Assembly (NCBI RefSeq): GCF_011046555.1 | Contig: NZ_CP049246.1 | Span: forward strand, 3,906,001 to 3,970,000 | Length of the DNA: 64,000 nucleotides | Direction of reading: 5' to 3' | Source of the DNA: Sphingobacterium lactis | Lineage (GTDB): Bacteria > Bacteroidota > Bacteroidia > Sphingobacteriales > Sphingobacteriaceae | Part shown: piece after piece, positions 1 to 6,658 of the stretch | Numbering within the stretch: position 1 is the stretch's first letter | Layout: each line of letters begins with the position of its first letter | Position numbers and translations under genes: made by a program | Notes under the pieces: model-generated | Databases searched by the model: none | The model's input: the letters and a program-made list of their open reading frames with translations, nothing else | Told to the model about the DNA's origin: nothing

Positions 1-274
1 TGTCTGTCAATTCCTTGATTTGCTCTTTATATGTTGCGGATCGCGATTTGATTGCTTCAGCTTCTTCTTTCTTACCTTGACGCATCAGATCTCCAATTTG
101 CTTAGCGGACGAGTTTGCCTCTGCTGCAATAGAGTCTGACTGATTTTGGATCTTGCGTCGCTGCTCATCTAAAGCAATGATCTGATCGACCATTTCGACG
201 TCATTGAAGTTCTTTACGGCAAGACGTTCAATAACATGGTCCCGATTCTCTCGGATGTAATTTAATTGCAACAT
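1..274 (-). CDS. serS: Seryl-tRNA synthetase, N-terminal part (cut by window start)
   Basis: The reverse strand from ATG 274 reads MLQLNYIRENRDHVIERLAV and runs open to base 1, giving about 91 residues. This is the start of the N-terminal antiparallel coiled-coil arm of class II seryl-tRNA synthetase, which binds the long variable arm of tRNA-Ser. The stretch around residues 35-90 is rich in E, K, Q and R (for example DEQRRKIQNQSDSIAAEANS, then GDLMRQGKKEEAEAI), as expected for that arm. The catalytic domain lies outside the window. The gene is divergent from the small membrane protein at 390, so its promoter should lie in 275-389. Family assignment is firm; activity cannot be judged from this fragment. 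Confidence 0.9.
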   Translation of the reverse strand, partial: MLQLNYIRENRDHVIERLAVKNFNDVEMVDQIIALDEQRRKIQNQSDSIAAEANSSAKQIGDLMRQGKKEEAEAIKSRSATYKEQIKELTD

Positions 275-389
275 AAAATGCTATTTTTAATTTATTAACG
301 TGACAAAGATAAGAAGTCATCCCCAATTAATGAACTTCAATTTAAGGAGCGTGATTTTTAGAATGGAGGCAATTTTGTATCATTGCATC

Positions 390-932
390 ATGAAAAACAG
401 ATGGATTCTTTATTTATGCCTGAGTATCTTATACTTTTTACCACATGTGGGTACTGCTCAGCAAACCGGCATCAAGGATTTTACCGTCAAAGAAAACCTT
501 TCCCAGAACGGGAAGCTGGCGATCATTGCCGTGGATTCCATCGAAAAAACGGATAATATGGTGAATGGGGACTATAATTTTACCATCAATGGTTTTCAAC
601 AGACCTTAAAGTTTACGGATGGAGTCGCCGTTACAAGCAATCCCATTGAATCCTCTACTTTCGTTTACTTCAAGCACAAACGCGCCGATAAAGATCTGGG
701 GAAGGTTTATTTCCTACGCGTTACAGAGAAGGGCATCAACCCTTACAAAATCAGCGGTATGCTATTGATCGCGATTCCGCTATTGATCCTCCTGATCGCC
801 TATATGTTCAAGCGTTTCCTGGTGACTTTTCTGGTACTCGCCGTCGTATATTTATACCTCAGCTACAGCAAAGGACTGGATGTAAAGGAATTGCTCGAAA
901 GTGTGTTCCTGGGGATAAAAGATTTGATCTAG
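390..932 (+). CDS. Hypothetical exported protein with two C-terminal membrane helices
   Basis: I do not recognise this 180-residue protein. The frame is open from 300, but ATG 390 gives a clean signal peptide (MKNRWILYLCLSILYFLPHV, cleavage likely after GTA at residue 23), so I chose it. Residues 24-118 are a soluble, probably beta-rich segment. Two hydrophobic helices follow at about 121-139 and 143-159, then a short amphipathic tail. The layout suggests a periplasmic domain on a hairpin membrane anchor. A -7-like element, CAATTTTG, lies at 370-377, close to the start. Its stop codon shares the tetranucleotide CTAG (929-932) with the stop of the convergent tamL gene. Confidence 0.65.
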   Translation: MKNRWILYLCLSILYFLPHVGTAQQTGIKDFTVKENLSQNGKLAIIAVDSIEKTDNMVNGDYNFTINGFQQTLKFTDGVAVTSNPIESSTFVYFKHKRADKDLGKVYFLRVTEKGINPYKISGMLLIAIPLLILLIAYMFKRFLVTFLVLAVVYLYLSYSKGLDVKELLESVFLGIKDLI

Positions 933-3280
933 AACGGCATTCCCACACCGAAATTATACTGGATAAAGTTGTATCGATCGGGCCAATGCGTTTCGTAGTA
1001 AGTCCGTTTAAAATCCTTCGCATTGAAGAGGTGACGGATCACCCATTGGTCAGAACCTCGGAACTGTGGATCCTTCAGCTTTAACCCGGCATCAAAGCGG
1101 ATAATGAAATAATCCAGGTCCACCCGCAGGCCAAAACCTGTTCCCAAAGCGATCTGTGACAAAAATTTACTGCCATCGAACTCGCCATCCAGGTTGATCT
1201 CATTCTTGCGCATCCGCCAGATATTTCCGGCATCCAGGAATGTGGCGCCATTTAATTTAGCGCCAAAGAAATTGTTCAGCATCCGGAAACGGTATTCTGC
1301 GTTGGCTTCGATCTTGATCTCACCCAGCTGATCCAAATTCCGCAGATTCAGGCGGATATCCTGCTCGGTAGTCTCCCTGTTGTAACCTCCAGGACCCAAT
1401 GTTCGCGCCTGCCAGGCACGGATGCCATTCATACCGCCCGCAAAGAAGCTCTTCTCAAAAATCAACAACTCCTTGTTGTTCCCATAGGGAACAGCGACAC
1501 CGGAATTCAATCGGAAAACTAACTGTCGGTTCCCACCGAGGAATCTATACCAACGGTAATCCACCTCCCCTTTCACATATTGCAGATACGGCACACCGAA
1601 CAACAGTTTTTCGCCATTATCATTTTCTTTGAACTGCAGTACGTTGCTTAGCAAGCCCAACATATTCCCGCTCATATCCACAGCACCACGGAAATAACTG
1701 AAATTATCTTTCGTGGTCAGTTTAGGAGCATTGTAGGTAAAGGCATACTGTGCACCCAATCCGAAATATTGCCTATCGTTACTGCGTACATAGAGTGCAT
1801 ATCCCCGATCGATCAAACTCTGCCGAAATTCGTTGTTCAAACGTCCATCACGGTATTCGATCACCACGGGGGTCAGGCTGTGCATTTTATTCGGTGCCTC
1901 ATACCAGAGGTAATTCAAGCTATTGATCCAGTAGCGATTGGCATAGGTCTGGTCCTGAAAGAAGAGCTGCAGACTGGAGGAGAAGGTTGTTCTGGGCAAA
2001 CCATAGCGGCCCACACTGCGGACAGGGAACGGCGTAAGCAACCTCGGAAAGGAAACATTCACACCGATCTGAAAATCGTTGTTGAAGATCTTATCGCTCA
2101 AACTTCCCGGCAAACGGGAGTCGAACAGCACCCCATAGCGTGCTCGAACCTCAATGGTCTCCGAACCACCGAAAACATTGCGGTGGGAAAACGTGTTCCC
2201 CACATTGAACCCACTCATTCCCGAGCTGAATGTAAATTCACCTTCGATCTGGTTGCTCATCGCAGCGCGCGGCACCAGTGCATAGTGTACATCCAGCTTC
2301 GCGGAATCCTTCTTCTCATAATTGATCTTTACGGAACGGAAACCGTTCATTTCATAAAGCCTATCGTAGGACAATTCTTCATTCTTGATATTGAAGCGCT
2401 GCCCGGAACGCAGAAAGGCATACCGCGCCAAGGGGCGTAGTTTAAACTTTCCCGTTTCGTCGGTATAATAAATCTTGGCCTGCTCACTAAATCTGGAGCT
2501 GGTTGATTTCTTGAGGGATGGATCGGCAGCTTCTACGGTGAGGTAGACACTATCGATGGTATAGATCTGGTGTTTACTGGAATCGGATGGGTTGGCGACC
2601 TGAATTTTCAGATCAGTTTGGTTTCCCTGGCCTAATGTATCGATGCCGACACGCATATATTGCCTTAAATAATCATAATAGCCTTCTTCACGCATTTTTG
2701 CGTACATACTTTCCCGTTCGGCATATAGATCGGCAGCGTCGTAGCGCTTACCGCTTTTTATGGTTGATTTTGGTACGACTTGGCCCAGATAGATGACCTC
2801 TACCGCTGGATCATCCACAGTTCTGTCGATGTCCTGGATCAGGTATGGATCACCGAGTTCGGCCTGAAACTCAATGCGGGCCTTTTTCTTCTTGAAGGTG
2901 ACATGCGGAGATACTTTTGCATTAAAGTATCCTTTGGTCTGCAGGAATCGCTCAATCTGCACTGCAGAAAGCTCGACGACCGCAGAATCCAGAATGCGGG
3001 GTGGTTCACCTACGTTTTTGATGTTATCTTTTTTATATTGACCATCCCGCGTATTGAAGAGGTTATAGATGGTCAGGTAGAGGGGTGAATTTGGACGGAT
3101 TTCATTGGCCACATATAGCCCTGCTGATTCCTTCAATTCGGGGGTAACACCGGAAAGATCAACGTCCGTCACCAAGTACTGCTGATCCTCCAGGTACTTT
3201 GCCGATCGGCAGGACGCAGAAAATAGCGACAAAAACGTTATACTTGCAAAAAATAATAAACTTCTTTTTTTTACTTTCAT
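929..3280 (-). CDS. tamL: TamL-type BamA/TamA-family outer-membrane lipoprotein
   Basis: This 783-residue protein belongs to the Omp85/TamA superfamily. Residues 1-24 form a lipoprotein signal ending in FSASC (lipid-modified Cys24), which marks the Bacteroidota TamL variant of TamA. POTRA-like repeats occupy about residues 35-330, with a segment on a growing toe of the domain such as VVELSAVQIERFLQTKGYFN. The C-terminal half, about 350-783, is a 16-strand barrel of the bacterial surface antigen type and ends with the aromatic signal residue of GVGMPF. In the family TamA/TamL works with the inner-membrane TamB in outer-membrane assembly; no tamB is present here. The start codon is only 3 bp from the divergent start of the RNA methyltransferase gene at 3284. 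Confidence 0.88.
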   Translation of the reverse strand: MKVKKRSLLFFASITFLSLFSASCRSAKYLEDQQYLVTDVDLSGVTPELKESAGLYVANEIRPNSPLYLTIYNLFNTRDGQYKKDNIKNVGEPPRILDSAVVELSAVQIERFLQTKGYFNAKVSPHVTFKKKKARIEFQAELGDPYLIQDIDRTVDDPAVEVIYLGQVVPKSTIKSGKRYDAADLYAERESMYAKMREEGYYDYLRQYMRVGIDTLGQGNQTDLKIQVANPSDSSKHQIYTIDSVYLTVEAADPSLKKSTSSRFSEQAKIYYTDETGKFKLRPLARYAFLRSGQRFNIKNEELSYDRLYEMNGFRSVKINYEKKDSAKLDVHYALVPRAAMSNQIEGEFTFSSGMSGFNVGNTFSHRNVFGGSETIEVRARYGVLFDSRLPGSLSDKIFNNDFQIGVNVSFPRLLTPFPVRSVGRYGLPRTTFSSSLQLFFQDQTYANRYWINSLNYLWYEAPNKMHSLTPVVIEYRDGRLNNEFRQSLIDRGYALYVRSNDRQYFGLGAQYAFTYNAPKLTTKDNFSYFRGAVDMSGNMLGLLSNVLQFKENDNGEKLLFGVPYLQYVKGEVDYRWYRFLGGNRQLVFRLNSGVAVPYGNNKELLIFEKSFFAGGMNGIRAWQARTLGPGGYNRETTEQDIRLNLRNLDQLGEIKIEANAEYRFRMLNNFFGAKLNGATFLDAGNIWRMRKNEINLDGEFDGSKFLSQIALGTGFGLRVDLDYFIIRFDAGLKLKDPQFRGSDQWVIRHLFNAKDFKRTYYETHWPDRYNFIQYNFGVGMPF
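3239..3246 (+). promoter_or_regulatory. Candidate -7 box for the methyltransferase operon, inside tamL
   Basis: TATACTTG matches 7 of 8 positions of the Bacteroidota -7 element TAnnTTTG and lies 37 bp before the ATG at 3284. It sits within the signal-peptide codons of the opposite-strand tamL. No convincing TTG was found at the -33 position, so the call is tentative. Confidence 0.3.
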
Positions 3281-3283
3281 CCT

Positions 3284-4042
3284 ATGTTGTCAAAAGCCCA
3301 AATCAGTCTTATCACGTCATTGCAGCATAAAAAGTTCCGCAGCCAGCATCATCTCTTCGTTGTAGAGGGCATCAAATCTGTCCTGGAATTCATGGAATCC
3401 GCCTACAAGATAGAAAAAATATATGCGACGGTTGAGGCCGTTGCAAAATTGGGGAAAATCCCCGAAAATATAAAACTTGAAGAGGTTAGTGCGCAGGAGT
3501 TTGGAAAAATAAGTTCGCTGAAAAGTCCACAGGGTGCTCTAGCACTGGTGGAGCTACCGCAATGGGATGAATTAACCCAAAAGGATCTCCAGGGAAAACA
3601 CAGTTTGTTATTGGACGACGTACAGGATCCTGGCAATCTGGGAACTATTATCCGCACGGCAGAATGGTTCGGTATAGCACACATCATCTGTTCGATCGGT
3701 ACGGTGGATGCCTTCAATCCGAAAGTGGTACAGGCCACCATGGGCTCCCTCTCACGAATCAAGCTGCATTATGTTGATATTGAAGCCTTCATGGCCAGCA
3801 ACAGCTTGCCGATTTTTGGCGCCTTACTGGAAGGGACATCCATCTATGCCCATGATTTTGGCAAGGAAGGTCTGATTATGATGGGAAATGAGGGCAACGG
3901 CATTCGCAAGAGCCTCATTCCACAGGTGACCCAAGCCGTAACCATCCCACGTATCGGAGCCGCCGAATCCTTAAATGTCGCTGTCGCCACGACCATTTTC
4001 TGTTCCGAACTGGCAAGACAGCAATTAGCGAAATCTGAATGA
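3284..4042 (+). CDS. SpoU/TrmH-family RNA methyltransferase
   Basis: This 252-residue protein is a SPOUT-class enzyme transferring methyl from S-adenosylmethionine to a ribose 2'-OH of rRNA or tRNA. The N-terminal substrate-binding domain (about 1-95) is followed by the knotted catalytic domain. All three SpoU motifs are visible: DPGNLGTIIRTAEWFG (motif 1, Asn and catalytic Arg), MGNEGNGI (motif 2) and IPRIGAAESLNVAVA (motif 3). Which RNA is modified cannot be read from the sequence; RlmB- and TsnR-like roles are both possible. The gene overlaps the downstream MFS gene by ATGA, so translation is probably coupled. Confidence 0.9.
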   Translation: MLSKAQISLITSLQHKKFRSQHHLFVVEGIKSVLEFMESAYKIEKIYATVEAVAKLGKIPENIKLEEVSAQEFGKISSLKSPQGALALVELPQWDELTQKDLQGKHSLLLDDVQDPGNLGTIIRTAEWFGIAHIICSIGTVDAFNPKVVQATMGSLSRIKLHYVDIEAFMASNSLPIFGALLEGTSIYAHDFGKEGLIMMGNEGNGIRKSLIPQVTQAVTIPRIGAAESLNVAVATTIFCSELARQQLAKSE

Positions 4043-5241
4043 ACCTGGTCGATAACGAAGAACAACAACAGCCTTTATATACCCTGCAATTCGGTTTATT
4101 GTGCTTAAGCTCGCTGCTGTTTTCAGCAAGCTTCAACATGATCATCCCTGAATTGCCCAATTATCTATCTTCCCTGGGTGGAGCAGCACACAAGGGGTTA
4201 ATCATTGCCCTATTTACCTTGACAGCGGGTATTTCCCGTCCTTTCAGTGGGAAGTTGACGGATAAATGGGGACGTGTGCCGGTTATGGCAATCGGCTCCT
4301 CGGTCTGTGTACTCTGTGGATTTCTGTATCCCATTCTCAGTTCCGTTGCCGGATTTTTCCTATTGCGGCTGATCCATGGTTTCTCCACGGGATTTAAACC
4401 CACAGCTACCTCAGCATACATTGCCGATATCATCCCTTCCTCGCGCTGGGGTGAAGCGCTGGGCATGCATGGCTTGTGTTTCAGCATCGGGGGTGCCGTT
4501 GGTCCAGCAGTAGGCAGTTATATTGCGTTGGACTATGGCCTCAATGCCATGTTCTACAGTTCATCCGCATTTGCCTTCCTCTCCATTATCATTGTATTCA
4601 ACATGAAGGAGACCCTGAAGGACCGCAACCGGTTTACCAGTAGCATGTTGCGGATATCCAGAACGGACATCATCGAATTACGCGTCATTCCCGCTGCCGT
4701 TGTTACGCTCCTATCCTATACAGCGTATGGCGTAATCCTGACGCTGATCCCCGATTGGAGTGAACATTTGGGTATCACCAACAAGGGACTTTTCTTTACG
4801 GCCTATACCGTAGCCTCCATTGGCATACGATTTGTTTCGGGAAAAGTAGCCGATCGGTATGGTCGGATTTCGGTCATGAAGGTCGGTTTGGTCATCATTG
4901 CGATTTCCTTGCTCTTTCTAGGTTTCGGCGATAGTATCGCCCTGCTGGTGGTCGGTGCATGTATCTATGGAATCGGTACAGGAATCTTCTCCCCTGCGGT
5001 GAATGCCTGGACGATTGACCTTTCCCTTCCGCAATACCGCGGAAAGGCGATGGCGACTATGTACATTGCCCTGGAAGCGGGAATCGGTGGAGGAGCACTG
5101 GTTGCCGGCTATATCTACCACGATGTCATCCTGCGGGTGCCTTATATTTTTTATGGTAACGCCATTGTGATCGTATTGGCATTTTTATATATCTTATATT
5201 GGAATTCGAAACAAAAGAAAAAAATAACTGTTAAAGGATAA
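4039..5241 (+). CDS. MFS transporter
   Basis: A 400-residue major facilitator protein with about 12 hydrophobic helices. The MFS motif A is present in both halves: GKLTDKWGRVPVM near residue 70 and GKVADRYGRISVMKVG near residue 270. The proline/glycine-rich GGAVGPAVGSYIALDYG resembles the antiporter motif C of drug/H+ exporters. The substrate is unknown; a multidrug or metabolite exporter is most likely. The start ATG overlaps the stop of the methyltransferase gene (ATGA), and the AI-2E gene follows after 2 bp, so the three genes form one operon. Confidence 0.85.
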   Translation: MNLVDNEEQQQPLYTLQFGLLCLSSLLFSASFNMIIPELPNYLSSLGGAAHKGLIIALFTLTAGISRPFSGKLTDKWGRVPVMAIGSSVCVLCGFLYPILSSVAGFFLLRLIHGFSTGFKPTATSAYIADIIPSSRWGEALGMHGLCFSIGGAVGPAVGSYIALDYGLNAMFYSSSAFAFLSIIIVFNMKETLKDRNRFTSSMLRISRTDIIELRVIPAAVVTLLSYTAYGVILTLIPDWSEHLGITNKGLFFTAYTVASIGIRFVSGKVADRYGRISVMKVGLVIIAISLLFLGFGDSIALLVVGACIYGIGTGIFSPAVNAWTIDLSLPQYRGKAMATMYIALEAGIGGGALVAGYIYHDVILRVPYIFYGNAIVIVLAFLYILYWNSKQKKKITVKG

Positions 5242-5243
5242 TT

Positions 5244-6545
5244 ATGGAAAACAAACAAACCAAAAGGCCCTATTCCTTTGAATTAGCTTCAACACTACTG
5301 GCATTGGTCCTGATCATTGCGCTGATGTACTTCACGCAAAGTGTCCTACTGCCGCTTATATTCTCGATCCTGATTTCCATTTCCCTTTTCCCTTTAGCAC
5401 GTTTTCTGGAAAAATTACGCCTTGGCAAAGCCTTTTCAGCCATTCTGGCCGTTATTTTTGCCATCGCAATTATCTCGGGGATCTCTTGGTTTATTGTGTA
5501 TGAGAGTATCATCATCGGGAAGGATGCCTCTTCCATTACGGACAAGGTACTTTCGGTGTTGGAGAGTGGGCAGAAATGGCTGGAAACACAGTTTGGTATA
5601 GGCCGAACAGAGGTATTGGAAAAACTGCGTGAGCAGGGCGAAAAATCATTGGAGAATGCAGGAAGTATGCTCGGTAGTACCTTTGGGTCAATTGGTAATA
5701 CATTAGCATCCGCCATCTTGGTGCCCCTGTTCAGTTTCTTCCTTTTATATTACCGCGATTTCTTCCGTGAGTTTTTCTTCAAAGCATTCAAGACCACCGC
5801 ACAGCATAAAGTCAATGAAGTACTTAACAAGATCTACGATGTCGTGCAGAGCTACTTGGTTGGTTTGGTGACCGTAATGGGTATCGTGGCGGTATTGAAT
5901 ACCGTAGGATTGATGCTGATGGGCATTGAATATGCATGGTTCTTTGGATCCTTGGCGTCCCTGTTGATGCTCTTGCCGTATATCGGTATTGCCATCGGCT
6001 CGATTTTGCCTGCCTTATTCGCACTTGCGGTAAAGGACAGCGCTTGGTATGCAGTCGGTGTTGTTGCTTGGTTCCAAGTGGTGCAATTCCTGGAAGGGAA
6101 TATCATTACGCCAAATATCGTGGGCAGTAAGGTCAGCATCAACCCGCTGATGGCCATCATTGCCATCTTATTGGGTGGTATGCTCTTTGGCCTTTCCGGA
6201 TTAATCATCGCCCTTCCTTTCGTGGCGACCCTGAAAGTAATCTTCGATTCCATCCCGAGTATGGAAGCCTTCGGGTTCCTGATCGGCGAACCGGAAAAAG
6301 AACACCTCAAGCGCAATTCGACGCAGGAGCTGCTGATGAAATGGGGAATCGTGCGCACGCCAAAGAACAAGAAGAAAATCAAAATGGATGTGGATGTGCA
6401 TATCGATGAGAAAGCGAACGAGCCAAAGACGGAAGTGTCCTATAAGGAAATCAATGAATCCGAGGAGCTGCCCTACAAAGATCTGAAGCAGGATAAACCG
6501 GAGGATAAGGGTAATACGGATAATACGAATAATAAAACCGAATAA
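5244..6545 (+). CDS. AI-2E family transporter (PF01594-type permease)
   Basis: A 433-residue inner-membrane protein with two N-terminal helix pairs, a soluble segment (about 80-150) and a C-terminal block of helices containing the conserved LEGNIITPNIVGSKV signature at about residue 290. The family includes the E. coli protein TqsA, named for autoinducer-2 export, and Na+/H+ antiporters, so the name does not prove quorum-signal transport. The last 70 residues form a highly charged Lys/Glu/Asp tail without hydrophobic segments, which is longer than usual. It is the last gene of the methyltransferase-MFS operon, and a strong terminator follows. Confidence 0.85.
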   Translation: MENKQTKRPYSFELASTLLALVLIIALMYFTQSVLLPLIFSILISISLFPLARFLEKLRLGKAFSAILAVIFAIAIISGISWFIVYESIIIGKDASSITDKVLSVLESGQKWLETQFGIGRTEVLEKLREQGEKSLENAGSMLGSTFGSIGNTLASAILVPLFSFFLLYYRDFFREFFFKAFKTTAQHKVNEVLNKIYDVVQSYLVGLVTVMGIVAVLNTVGLMLMGIEYAWFFGSLASLLMLLPYIGIAIGSILPALFALAVKDSAWYAVGVVAWFQVVQFLEGNIITPNIVGSKVSINPLMAIIAILLGGMLFGLSGLIIALPFVATLKVIFDSIPSMEAFGFLIGEPEKEHLKRNSTQELLMKWGIVRTPKNKKKIKMDVDVHIDEKANEPKTEVSYKEINESEELPYKDLKQDKPEDKGNTDNTNNKTE

Positions 6546-6600
6546 GGTTCAACCTATAAACGGAATATGCAGCGTCATTTACCGCTGAAAACACCGATTC

Positions 6601-6636
6601 GATCCCGAGTGCCAATTGGTCCTCGGGATCTTTTTT
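6601..6636 (+). terminator. Rho-independent terminator after the AI-2E operon
   Basis: GATCCCGAG (6601-6609) pairs with CTCGGGATC (6622-6630) across a 12-nt loop and is followed by six T (6631-6636). It lies 55 bp after the AI-2E stop and just before the convergent end of the polymerase gene. Confidence 0.85.
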
Positions 6637-6658
6637 GAAGACCATGGTGCAGGTCGCC

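Noticed and set aside
1769..2440. 223-codon open frame on the plus strand inside tamL
   Set aside because: Antisense shadow of the barrel region; no recognisable protein features.
5244..6545. Quorum-sensing exporter as a firm function
   Set aside because: The AI-2E family name covers proteins with other transport roles, and no luxS or receptor gene is near, so only the family name is given.
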